A DNA stretch of 64,000 nucleotides from Candidatus Methylomirabilota bacterium (lineage in GTDB: Bacteria > Methylomirabilota > Methylomirabilia > Rokubacteriales > CSP1-6): assembly GCA_035764725.1 (NCBI GenBank), contig DASTYT010000098.1, positions 1 to 64,000 of the forward strand, read 5' to 3'. A program made the position numbers and the translations under genes. Of this stretch, positions 28,325 to 36,457 are shown in pieces. Positions within the stretch are counted from its first letter, which is position 1. Each line of letters begins with the position of its first letter. The notes beneath the pieces are model-generated. The model searched no databases, had not been told where the DNA came from, and was given only the letters and a program-made list of their open reading frames with translations.

Positions 28325-28596
28325 CGCAGAAGGAAGTGCTCGACGAGCTGAAAGCCATCGTCGTGGAGCGGCTGCGCTTCGATCCTCGACGGGCCGCGGA
28401 CATGACGCTGGAGACGACACTCCCCAAGGGTGTCGAGGGCTCGCTGGGGCTGGACTCGCTCGACTTCATCGAGCTGTCGGTGGCGATGGAGGACCGGTTC
28501 GGCATCACCATCGAGGAAGGCCAGGATCTCGCCGAGGAGTTCAACTCGTTCGACAGCCTCTCGCGCTTCGTTCTCGCCAAGATGGGGCAGGCGTGA
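28321..28596 (+). CDS. Acyl carrier protein
   Basis: 91 aa. Four-helix carrier protein with the phosphopantetheine site GLDSLDFIEL (Ser46), and an acidic helix II. It carries the growing acyl chain for the surrounding condensing enzymes. ATG 28321 overlaps the stop of the ketosynthase-like gene. Long stretches of frame upstream (to 27409) belong to the previous gene read out of frame. It ends 25 bases before KS 2, the largest internal gap of the ketosynthase genes. Confidence 0.92.
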   Translation: MTQKEVLDELKAIVVERLRFDPRRAADMTLETTLPKGVEGSLGLDSLDFIELSVAMEDRFGITIEEGQDLAEEFNSFDSLSRFVLAKMGQA

Positions 28597-28621
28597 GGGA
28601 GCCCATGCCGCGGCGTCCCGC

Positions 28622-29809
28622 ATGAGCCGGGTCGTCGTCAGCGGGCTCGGGGTGGTGAGTCCGTACGGGTCGGGCACCAAGACGTTCTGGGCAGGACTCG
28701 CCGCCGGCGCCTGCGCCATCCGTCCCATCACACTGATCGACACCGAGGGCTTCCGCTCGCGCGTGGCCGCTGAGGTCCCCGCCGACGCGATGGCGGGCCT
28801 GGGAGTCTCGCCGCGCCGCGCGCGCGCCGATCGCCTCGGGCTCGCGGCCGCGCGCGAGGCGCTCGCCGACGCCGGTCTCGGCCCGGCCGACCGGGCGGAG
28901 GCCGCGCTCGTGATCGGAGCGGTGGGCGGCGGCATGCTGGAGGGCGAGGCCTGGTACTGGGAAGAGACGCGGACCGGCCGGCCTTCGCCGCGCATCAAGG
29001 CCCTGCGCTCGATCCTGCCCTACACCCACGCCGAGACCATCGGCTGGCGCCTCGGCATCGGAGGCCCCAAGGAGACGGTGGTGATGGCCTGCGCGTCCGG
29101 CGCGGCCTCGATCGCCCTGGCCGCCGATCTCGTGCGCGAAGGCGTGGTGCCGCTGGCCCTCGCCGGTGGGGTGGACGCCCTCACGCGCATCTGCTTCATG
29201 GGCTTCAATGCCCTCAAGCTCCTCGATCCCGAGCCCTGCCGCCCGTTCGACCGCGAGCGGAAGGGCATGTCCATCGGCGAAGCGGCCGCATTTGTCGTGC
29301 TGGAGGACGCGGAGCGCTGCCGGGCGCGCGGGGCGCGCGAGATCGCGAAGCTCCTGGGAGCGGGGATCTCCACCGACGCGCATCACGTGACCTCGCCCCA
29401 CCCCGAGGGCGAGGGAATGGCGCGCGCGATGACGCTGGCGCTCGCCGCCGCACACGTCGACCCGCGCGCCGTCGACTACGTCAACGCCCACGGCACCGGC
29501 ACCCTCCAGAACGATCGCACCGAGGGGCTCGCGATCGCCCGCGTGCTGGGGGCGGGGCGCGTGCCGATCAGCTCGACCAAGTCGCTGGTGGGGCACACGA
29601 TGGCCGCCGCGGGCAGCCTCGAGGCGGTCGCGAGCATCCTGGCCCTGCACCACGGCCTGATCCCGCCCACCGCCAACCTCCGCGAAGTCGATCCCGAGAT
29701 CCCGTTCGACTGCGTGCCCAACATCGCCCGCCCCGCGCCGATCGAGGTCGCCCTCTCCAACTCGTTCGGCTTCGGCGGCCAGAACGTCAGCCTGGTCTTC
29801 GGACGATGA
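28622..29809 (+). CDS. Beta-ketoacyl-ACP synthase II-type (KS 2)
   Basis: 395 aa with an intact triad: Cys157 (VMACASGAA), His290 (NAHGTGTLQND) and His325 (LVGHTMAAA). FabF-like. The ATG at 28622 opens with MSRVVVSGLGVVSPYG, the standard family N-terminus. Its stop overlaps the start of the degenerate ketosynthase that follows (ATGA), as in type II polyketide KS-alpha/CLF pairs, where the two form a heterodimer that sets chain length. Confidence 0.92.
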   Translation: MSRVVVSGLGVVSPYGSGTKTFWAGLAAGACAIRPITLIDTEGFRSRVAAEVPADAMAGLGVSPRRARADRLGLAAAREALADAGLGPADRAEAALVIGAVGGGMLEGEAWYWEETRTGRPSPRIKALRSILPYTHAETIGWRLGIGGPKETVVMACASGAASIALAADLVREGVVPLALAGGVDALTRICFMGFNALKLLDPEPCRPFDRERKGMSIGEAAAFVVLEDAERCRARGAREIAKLLGAGISTDAHHVTSPHPEGEGMARAMTLALAAAHVDPRAVDYVNAHGTGTLQNDRTEGLAIARVLGAGRVPISSTKSLVGHTMAAAGSLEAVASILALHHGLIPPTANLREVDPEIPFDCVPNIARPAPIEVALSNSFGFGGQNVSLVFGR

Positions 29810-30969
29810 GCGCGCCGCGTCGCGTGGTGGTGACGGGGATGGGCACGGTGAGTGCCGCCGGCATCGGCGGGCGCGACGTCGTGCGGGCCCTCCTCGCGCG
29901 ACGCGACTCCGCGCTGCGTCCCCTGCGCTCCTTCGACACCGCGACGCTGCCGAGCCATCTCGCCGGGGAGATCGACGACGAGGCCCTCGACGCACTGTTC
30001 GACCGGGACGCGGCGCGGCGACTCTCCCGCATCTGCCGCCTCACCGTAGCGGCCTGCCGGCTCGCTGTCGAGGACGCGCGCGTGAACGCCGGCCCGACCC
30101 TGGGCCTGGTGGTCGGCACCGAGTTCGGTGACTTTCGCTCGAGCGGCGAGTTCGCCACCGGCTTCCTCAAGCGCGGTCCGTCGGGGCTCTCGCCCATGCT
30201 GTTCCCCGGTACCGTGATGAACTCGATGAGCGCCGCCGCGTCGATCGCCATCGGGGTGAAGGGCCCCACGGTGACGGTGAACCAGGTCACGGTGGCGGGT
30301 GAGGTCGCGCTGGCGCGCGGCGCCGCCCTGGTTGCCCGCGGCCACGCGGAGGCGGTCCTGGCCGGCGGCGTGGACGAGCTGTGCGGTCCGGTGTATCAAC
30401 GCCTCGCGCACGAGCTGGGCGTGCTGTCGCCCATGCGCCGGCCCGACGGGCGGCGCGACGGCGTCGAGGGCTGCCGCCCCTACGCGCCCGACCACAACGG
30501 TCCCGTGCTGGGCGAGGGCGCGACGTTCGTGGTGCTGGAGGATCGCGAGGTCGCCGGTGCGCGCGGAGCGACCATCCTCGCCGAGCTCCGCGCGACGCGC
30601 TGGGGCAACATTCCGGTGGCGCCGTACGCCGCGCCCGCCGGCCGTCACGATCCCCGCTCGGTGCTCCGCGCGAGCCTGGCCGAGGCGCACCTGCCCGCGG
30701 CCGCGCTCGGGAGCTGCTGGGGCTCCGGCAACGGCGATCCGGCGCTCGATGACTGGGAGCTGGCGCTGCTCCGCGCCGATCTGGCGGAGCGCCCCGATCT
30801 CCTCCCGCCCCGCTCGGCGGCGGCGCTCGTCGGTCAGCATGGCGGGGTCGGCGCGCTGAGCGCGGCGGCGGCGAGCCTCGACCTTGGCGCCGGCCCGGCG
30901 CTCGTCCATGGCCTCGCCCGGGGCGGCTGCCGCGCCGCGCTCGTCCTCGCGACCCCGAGCGGCCGGTGA
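29806..30969 (+). CDS. Ketosynthase chain-length-factor-like protein (degenerate KS)
   Basis: 387 aa, full-length ketosynthase fold starting RRVVVTGMGTVSAAG. By ungapped alignment with KS 2, the active-site Cys is replaced by Thr162 (VTVNQVTVAGEVAL; Gln160 is nearby), the first His motif reads SCWGSGNGD and the second reads LVGQHGGVG. All three catalytic positions are therefore changed, as in chain-length factors of type II polyketide synthases. Overlap with KS 2 by 4 bases supports a KS/CLF heterodimer. The next gene begins 4 bases after the stop. Confidence 0.8.
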   Translation: MSAPRRVVVTGMGTVSAAGIGGRDVVRALLARRDSALRPLRSFDTATLPSHLAGEIDDEALDALFDRDAARRLSRICRLTVAACRLAVEDARVNAGPTLGLVVGTEFGDFRSSGEFATGFLKRGPSGLSPMLFPGTVMNSMSAAASIAIGVKGPTVTVNQVTVAGEVALARGAALVARGHAEAVLAGGVDELCGPVYQRLAHELGVLSPMRRPDGRRDGVEGCRPYAPDHNGPVLGEGATFVVLEDREVAGARGATILAELRATRWGNIPVAPYAAPAGRHDPRSVLRASLAEAHLPAAALGSCWGSGNGDPALDDWELALLRADLAERPDLLPPRSAAALVGQHGGVGALSAAAASLDLGAGPALVHGLARGGCRAALVLATPSGR

Positions 30970-30973
30970 CGCC

Positions 30974-32038
30974 GTGGGCGACCATCTGATCGTCATTCCG
31001 GTCTTCAACGAGGCGTCGACCATCGGTCCGCTCGTGGCCCGGGCGCGCCGCCACGGCGCCGTCGTGGTGGTGGACGACGGCTCGACCGACGACAGCGGCG
31101 CGGCGGCGGCGGGGGCGGGGGCCGACGTGATACGGCTCCCGCGCCAGCGGGGGAAGGGGGAGGCGCTGCGGCGGGGCTTCGACCTGGCCCTCGCGCGGGG
31201 CGCCGAGCGGGTCGTGACGCTCGATGGCGACGGGCAGCACGATCCCGACGAGATCCCGCGCCTGCTCGAGGCCGCCGCCGAGCATCCCACAGCCTTCGTC
31301 ATCGGGGGCCGGCTCGGCGTCGGCGCGACCGAGGATCCTGCCGAGCCGGGCTACCGGGTGATCCCGACGGCGCGGCTCAACGCGATGCGGGTGGCCGGCT
31401 TCTTCATCGACTGGCTCAGCGGGCACGCCCTCCGGGACACGCAGTCCGGCTACCGCGTCTACCCGCAGGCGCTGCTCGTGGCCGCGCGGCCGCGCCGCGG
31501 CGGCTTCGTGCTCGAGACCGAGATGCTGCTGCGGGCGGCCGCGCTCGGGCTGCCGCTGGTGGAGACGCCGATCACCGCCGTCTATCACCGCGCGCGCCGA
31601 AGTCGCTTCCGGCCCCTTCGGGACGGCGTCGCGGTGGGCTGCTACCTCGCCGGCCACGGCCTCCGACGCTGGGCGCACGATGTCGGCCTCGTGATCAAGC
31701 GGCTCGTCGGCGTGATGGGGGCCGAGCGGCGCGTGCCGCGACATCGCGAGCTCGCCACCGCCACCGCCGGGCATCGCGACAACCCGGGCGCCTTCGGGCT
31801 GGCTGTCGCGGCCTTCGTGATCGCGCGCACCTCGGACACCTGGCAGCGCTGGTGGGTCGACGCGCGCGTCATCCAGATGCGCGAGGTGGGCCTCGCCACC
31901 GTCGCCCTGCCCGCGCTGGCCGCGCTCGCGGTGGCCCAGCCCGTCCTCGGCCGCGCCGGGCTCGATCCGCTCACCAAGTTCATCCGGCGCGTGTACGCGC
32001 AGGATCGCCTTGCCCGCGCGCTCCACCGCCATGCCTGA
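30974..32038 (+). CDS. Family 2 glycosyltransferase (dolichyl-phosphate mannose synthase-like)
   Basis: 354 aa, GTG start. GT-A fold with VIPVFNEAS, DDGS (34-37) and the metal-binding DGDGQHDP (84-91). The catalytic domain ends near residue 215; the remaining 140 residues include a hydrophobic stretch (VALPALAALAVAQPVL, about 305-320) that may anchor it. It probably makes a polyprenyl-phosphate sugar, which the ArnT-like GT39 at the end of the cluster could use as donor; that link is inference. It overlaps the first flavoprotein gene by 8 bases. Confidence 0.85.
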   Translation: MGDHLIVIPVFNEASTIGPLVARARRHGAVVVVDDGSTDDSGAAAAGAGADVIRLPRQRGKGEALRRGFDLALARGAERVVTLDGDGQHDPDEIPRLLEAAAEHPTAFVIGGRLGVGATEDPAEPGYRVIPTARLNAMRVAGFFIDWLSGHALRDTQSGYRVYPQALLVAARPRRGGFVLETEMLLRAAALGLPLVETPITAVYHRARRSRFRPLRDGVAVGCYLAGHGLRRWAHDVGLVIKRLVGVMGAERRVPRHRELATATAGHRDNPGAFGLAVAAFVIARTSDTWQRWWVDARVIQMREVGLATVALPALAALAVAQPVLGRAGLDPLTKFIRRVYAQDRLARALHRHA

Positions 32039-33305
32039 CCGCGCCGCGGCCGACGTCATCGTCATCGGGGGCGGGCCCGGCGGCTCGACTGCCGCGACGT
32101 GTCTGGCCCAGGGAGGCCTCCGCGTGACGCTGGTCGAGCGCGAGGCCTTTCCGCGCTTCCACATCGGGGAATCGCTGCTGCCCGCGAATATCCCGCTGCT
32201 CCAGCGCATCGGCGTCCTCGATCGCGTGAAGTCGGCCGGCTTCATCACGAAGTACGGCGCGTACATCCACGATCAGGAGTCGGAACTCGACTACACGTTC
32301 ACGTTTCGCGAAGGCAAGCCGTGGCCGCCGTGGGCCTTCGAGGTGCCGCGCGCGGAGTTCGATCGCGTGCTGCTCGATCACGCCGCCGCGCAGCCCGGCG
32401 TGACGCTGCTGCAGCCGGCGAGCGTCGAGAAGGCGGGCTTCGACGCCGACGGCGTCACCGTGGACGTGGTGGACGGCGGAGGGACGCGCACGCTGCGCGC
32501 GGGGTTCCTGGTGGACGCGAGCGGGCGCGACGGCTTCCTCGCGTCCCGCCTGGGACGCCGCGAGCGCATTCCCGGGCTCGGCAAGGTCTCCCTCTTCGCC
32601 CACTTCCGCGGGGCGCGGCGCTGGCCCGGGCGCGAGGAAGGCAACATCCGCCTCTACGTCTTCGAGGACGGCTGGTTCTGGTACATCCCCTTCGCCGGGG
32701 ACGTGACCAGCGTGGGCTGCGTGCTCCACGGGCGCGCGGTCTCCGCCCGCGAGGGCATCGAGGCCATCTACGCGCAGATGATCGCGCGCTGCCGGGGCGT
32801 CGCCGAGAACCTCCGCGACGCCGAGCGCATCACCCCCGTGCAGAGCGCGGCGAACTTCTCCTACCGGACGGAGCCCGTGGTGGGCGACCGCTTCGTCTGC
32901 GTGGGCGATTCGGTGGTCTTCATCGACCCCATCTTCTCCACCGGCGTGTTCGTCGCGATGCAGTCCGCGGAGCTGGCGGCGGCCGAAATCCTCCGCGCGT
33001 TCCGCGACAACCGCTTCGAGGTTCGACGCTTCGGCGGCTACGTCCGGCGGGTGCAGCGCGGGCTCCGGCCGTTCACTCGCTTCATCAACCGTTACTACGA
33101 GCCCGCGTTCCTGGAGGTGCTGCTCCGGCCGCGGGAGAACTACGGCATCCTCGACAGCGTCACCGGCCTCCTCGCCGGCGGCGCCTTCATCCGCATGCCC
33201 TTCCGCATGCGCGTGTCGCTGATGGTCTTCTCTCTCGCCGTTCGGATCAATACCTGGCGGCGACGTTGGCTCGGGTTGCCGGTCGAGTCCCGGCTCACGT
33301 GGTGA
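32031..33305 (+). CDS. Flavin-dependent halogenase-like FAD oxidoreductase, copy A
   Basis: 424 aa. FAD-binding GGGPGGST (13-20), FPRFHIGES (40-48), Lys74 in the GFITKYGA segment, the halogenase motif WxWxIP as WFWYIP (215-220), and FIDPIFSTG (297-305). These are the recognised marks of flavin-dependent halogenases of the phenol/pyrrole type. Some relatives are hydroxylases or epoxidases, so halogenation is a hypothesis. The start ATG 32031 overlaps the glycosyltransferase gene by 8 bases. It is followed with a 1-base TGATG overlap by a second copy of exactly equal length. Confidence 0.8.
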   Translation: MPDRAAADVIVIGGGPGGSTAATCLAQGGLRVTLVEREAFPRFHIGESLLPANIPLLQRIGVLDRVKSAGFITKYGAYIHDQESELDYTFTFREGKPWPPWAFEVPRAEFDRVLLDHAAAQPGVTLLQPASVEKAGFDADGVTVDVVDGGGTRTLRAGFLVDASGRDGFLASRLGRRERIPGLGKVSLFAHFRGARRWPGREEGNIRLYVFEDGWFWYIPFAGDVTSVGCVLHGRAVSAREGIEAIYAQMIARCRGVAENLRDAERITPVQSAANFSYRTEPVVGDRFVCVGDSVVFIDPIFSTGVFVAMQSAELAAAEILRAFRDNRFEVRRFGGYVRRVQRGLRPFTRFINRYYEPAFLEVLLRPRENYGILDSVTGLLAGGAFIRMPFRMRVSLMVFSLAVRINTWRRRWLGLPVESRLTW

Positions 33306-34579
33306 TGCCCACCCCCGGATTCGACACGGACGTCCTGATCGTCGGCGGAGGGCCTGGGGGCTCGACCACCGCGACGTTCCTCGCCCGCTCCGGGCTCGAC
33401 GTCACGGTGGTGGAGCGCGAGCCCTTTCCCCGGTTCAAGGTGGGCGAGTCGCTGGTGCCGAACTGCATGCCGATCCTCGAGCGGCTCGGCGTGCTCGGCG
33501 ACGTCAAGACCCACGGTTTCCTCGACAAGTTCGGCGTCACCTTCCACGATCAGGAGCTCGAGCGCGAGGCCACGTTCACGTTCCGCGAGGGGCGTCCGTG
33601 GCCGCACTTCACCTACGACGTGCACCGCGCGGAGTTCGATCAGGTGCTGCTCGACCACGCGGTGCGGACGGGCGCGCGCCGGCTCCAGCCCGTCACGGTG
33701 GAGAAGGTCGCGTTCGATGCCGACGGCGTCACCGCGCGCCTGAGCGACGCGGACGGCGAGCGGACGCTGCGCGCCCGCTTCCTCGTGGACGCGAGCGGGC
33801 GCGACGGCTTCCTCGCCTCGCGCCAGGGACGGCGCGAGCCCATGCCCGGCCTCGGCAAGGTGGCGATCTTCGCCTACTTCCAGGGCGCCAAACGCTGGCC
33901 CGGCCGCGAGGAGGGCAATGTCCGCATCTACATCTTCCCCGAGGGCTGGTTCTGGTACATCCCCCTCGCGCGGGACGAGACCAGTGTCGGCTGCGTGCTC
34001 CACTCACGGGTGGTGAAGGCGCGCGAGGGCACGCCCGAGGACCTCTTCCGCGCCATGGTGGAGCGCTGCGAGCTCGTGCGCGACAACCTCGAGGGCGCTC
34101 GGCAGGTGACTCCCATGTACACCGCCGCCAACTTCGCCTACGCGGTGGACCCCATCGTGGGCGACCGCTTTCTCTGCGTGGGCGACGCGGTGGCCTTCGT
34201 GGACCCGATCTTCTCGGCCGGGGTGTTCCTCGCCATGGCGGAAGGGGAGATGGCGGCGAAGGAGATCGTGGAAGCCTTCCACTCCGGGCGCTTCGAGGCG
34301 CGACGCTTCGGGGGTTACGCGCGGCAGGTGCGCCGCGGCATGCGGCCCTTCACGCGCTTCATCACACAGTTCTACGACCGCCAGTTTCTCGAGATCTTCA
34401 TGAACCCGCGGGACACCCTCGGGCTGATCGACGCGGTGACCTTCGTCCTCGCGGGCGGCGCCTTCCATCGTATCCCCCCGACGATGCGGTTCCGCATCGG
34501 GCTCTTCTGGGCCATCGTGCGTATCAATCGCCGCATCCGGCGGCGGCAGGGGCGAGCCGAGTCGCGCCTCGAGTACTAG
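33305..34579 (+). CDS. Flavin-dependent halogenase-like FAD oxidoreductase, copy B
   Basis: 424 aa, a tandem paralog of copy A with the same layout: GGGPGG (14-19), Lys75 in GFLDKFG, WFWYIP (215-220) and FVDPIFSAG (about 297-305). Divergence from A is spread along the whole length and is strongest in the region after residue 230 and the C-terminus, so this is not a recent duplication. Two copies could act at different positions or on different substrates. The ATG at 33305 shares a base with the A stop; GTG 33302 is the alternative. It ends 7 bases before the ABC permease gene. Confidence 0.8.
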   Translation: MPTPGFDTDVLIVGGGPGGSTTATFLARSGLDVTVVEREPFPRFKVGESLVPNCMPILERLGVLGDVKTHGFLDKFGVTFHDQELEREATFTFREGRPWPHFTYDVHRAEFDQVLLDHAVRTGARRLQPVTVEKVAFDADGVTARLSDADGERTLRARFLVDASGRDGFLASRQGRREPMPGLGKVAIFAYFQGAKRWPGREEGNVRIYIFPEGWFWYIPLARDETSVGCVLHSRVVKAREGTPEDLFRAMVERCELVRDNLEGARQVTPMYTAANFAYAVDPIVGDRFLCVGDAVAFVDPIFSAGVFLAMAEGEMAAKEIVEAFHSGRFEARRFGGYARQVRRGMRPFTRFITQFYDRQFLEIFMNPRDTLGLIDAVTFVLAGGAFHRIPPTMRFRIGLFWAIVRINRRIRRRQGRAESRLEY

Positions 34580-34586
34580 ACGGCCG

Positions 34587-35765
34587 ATGCGCCGCCTGTT
34601 CCCGCGCGGCTACGGCTTCACCGTGCTCGGCATCGCGGTGGGCATGGCCGGGCTGGTCGCCCTCGGCGCCATGGCCGAGCGCATCAGCCGCTTCATCGAG
34701 GGCGGCGACCGCTTCGTGCTCGGCCAGATCTCGGTCGCCGGCGAGGGGATGGGCATGGGCGCGGGCTTCACCGCGGGCGGCCTCCTCCCCGCCGCGCGCT
34801 TGGCCGAGATCGCGAAGGTGCCGGGCGTCGCGCTCGTGCAGCCGCAGGTGATGCTCCCCATCAACCCGAGCACGTCGAGCTTCATGACCCTCACGCAGGA
34901 ATTGCTGATGGGCATGGACCCGAGCGCGCCACAGGCCAACCGCAACTACCAGACGCTGCCGATCCGGAAGGGGCGGAGCCTCGCCCCCGGCGACCGCGGC
35001 GTCGCGGTGCTGGGCCTCGACTTCGCGGCCTCCCACAAGCTGGACGTGGGCGGCGTGCTGCCGATGGGCGCCCTCGAGTTCAAGGTGGTCGGCATTCTCG
35101 ACAAGACCCTGACCGCGCCGGATCGCTTCGCTATGGTCTCACTCGAGGATGCCCGCGACGTGTGGCTGCGCCGCGATCCGTTGCTCTTCCGGGTGTTCGG
35201 CGGCGGCGGGCTCACCCGCGCCGATCTCAACTCGGGCGCCGCGGTGGCCTGGCAGGACGGCGTGGATCCCAACGACCTCGCGCGGCGTATCCAGGCCAGC
35301 GTGAAGGGCGTGAACGTGACGATCCCGAGCGAGCTGTCCGAGATGCTGCGCACCTCCACCGCCTTCTTCTCGGCGCTCCTGGTCGGCATCGGCACCCTGG
35401 CCCTCGTGATCGGCGGGCTCTCACTCGCGAACACCGTCACCGCGGCGGTCTTCGAGCGCATCCGTGACTTCGGGGTGAAGCGCGCGCTCGGCGCGACCGA
35501 CGTCCAGCTCCTCCGGGAAGTGCTGGGCGAGGCGCTCGGCGTGAGCCTCTGGGGCGTCGGGCTCGGCGTCGCGCTCGCGCTCGGCATCGGCTTCGTGGTG
35601 GACTCGCGCACGGTGCGCGAGGGCCAGCAGCTCTTCTTCTTCTCGCCGCGCCTGCTCGGCTTCACCTTCGTGTTCGCGCTGCTCCTCGGGTCGCTCGCCG
35701 CCGCCTACGCCACGCTCCGCATCACGCGGCTGTCGCCGGCCGAGGCGATCCGCCGGGGGACCTGA
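34587..35765 (+). CDS. ABC transporter permease (FtsX/MacB/LolC type)
   Basis: 392 aa. One N-terminal transmembrane helix (about 10-30), a large periplasmic MacB-PCD-like domain (about 35-260), then three helices in the C-terminal 130 residues, with the cytoplasmic loop FERIRDFGVKRALGAT and the terminal TRLSPAEAIRRG, both standard in FtsX-family permeases. These systems extract lipoproteins or lipids from the inner membrane or export small molecules through an adaptor. Here it is coupled to the ATPase gene 3 bases later, and lies within the ketosynthase cluster, so product export is the likely role. Confidence 0.88.
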   Translation: MRRLFPRGYGFTVLGIAVGMAGLVALGAMAERISRFIEGGDRFVLGQISVAGEGMGMGAGFTAGGLLPAARLAEIAKVPGVALVQPQVMLPINPSTSSFMTLTQELLMGMDPSAPQANRNYQTLPIRKGRSLAPGDRGVAVLGLDFAASHKLDVGGVLPMGALEFKVVGILDKTLTAPDRFAMVSLEDARDVWLRRDPLLFRVFGGGGLTRADLNSGAAVAWQDGVDPNDLARRIQASVKGVNVTIPSELSEMLRTSTAFFSALLVGIGTLALVIGGLSLANTVTAAVFERIRDFGVKRALGATDVQLLREVLGEALGVSLWGVGLGVALALGIGFVVDSRTVREGQQLFFFSPRLLGFTFVFALLLGSLAAAYATLRITRLSPAEAIRRGT

Positions 35766-35768
35766 GCG

Positions 35769-36446
35769 GTGCGGGTGCGGGCGAGCGGGCTGGGCAAGGT
35801 CTACCCGGGCATCGACGGCGCGCCACCCGTGCGCGTCCTGGACGACGTGAGCCTCGATGCCGAACCGGGCCAGGTGCTCGCGGTGATCGGCCAGTCCGGC
35901 TCGGGCAAGTCCACGCTCCTGCACCTGCTCGGGCTGCTCGAGCCGGCCGACGCGGGGGAGATCCGCTTCGACGACACGCGGGTAAGCCATCTGGGCCGCC
36001 ACGCGCAGTGCCGGGTGCGCGGCACGCAGATCGGCTACGTGTTCCAGTCCTTCCTCCTGCTGGGAAGCCTTACCGCGCTCGACAACGTGCTGCTCGCCGC
36101 GCGCTACGTGGGGCGCGACCGCCGCGACGCGGAGCGCGATGCCCTCGCCCTGATGGAGCGGCTGGGCGTGCTCCACCGGCGCGGCCACTATCCCGCCCAG
36201 CTCTCCGGCGGGGAGCAGCAGCGCGTGGCCTACTGCCGGGCCGTGCTCAATCGCCCGCCGCTGCTCCTCGCCGACGAGCCCACGGGCAACCTCGACGACA
36301 CGCACGCGCGCGTGATCCTGGACGAGCTGCGCGCGCAGGCGCGCGAGCGCGGCGCCACCGTCATCCTCGTCACCCACCGCCCCGACGCCGCCGCGACCGC
36401 GGACGCCTGCCTGCGTCTGGCCGCCGGCCGGCTCGCGAGGGGCTGA
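35769..36446 (+). CDS. ABC transporter ATP-binding protein (LolD/MacB type)
   Basis: 225 aa, GTG start. Walker A GQSGSGKST (41-49), Q-loop in GYVFQSF, signature LSGGEQQR, Walker B LLLADEPTGNLDD and the switch His in LVTHRP. LSGGEQQRVA and EPTGNLD are specific to the LolD/MacB/FtsE branch, matching the FtsX-type permease directly upstream. It energises that permease at the cytoplasmic face. Confidence 0.92.
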   Translation: MRVRASGLGKVYPGIDGAPPVRVLDDVSLDAEPGQVLAVIGQSGSGKSTLLHLLGLLEPADAGEIRFDDTRVSHLGRHAQCRVRGTQIGYVFQSFLLLGSLTALDNVLLAARYVGRDRRDAERDALALMERLGVLHRRGHYPAQLSGGEQQRVAYCRAVLNRPPLLLADEPTGNLDDTHARVILDELRAQARERGATVILVTHRPDAAATADACLRLAAGRLARG

Positions 36447-36457
36447 GGCCCGCGGGC

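Noticed and set aside
32099..34579. An 826-codon frame suggesting a fused double flavoprotein
   Set aside because: The N-terminal part is an Arg/Ala-rich out-of-frame reading of copy A; copy B starts at 33305 with its own GGGPGG.
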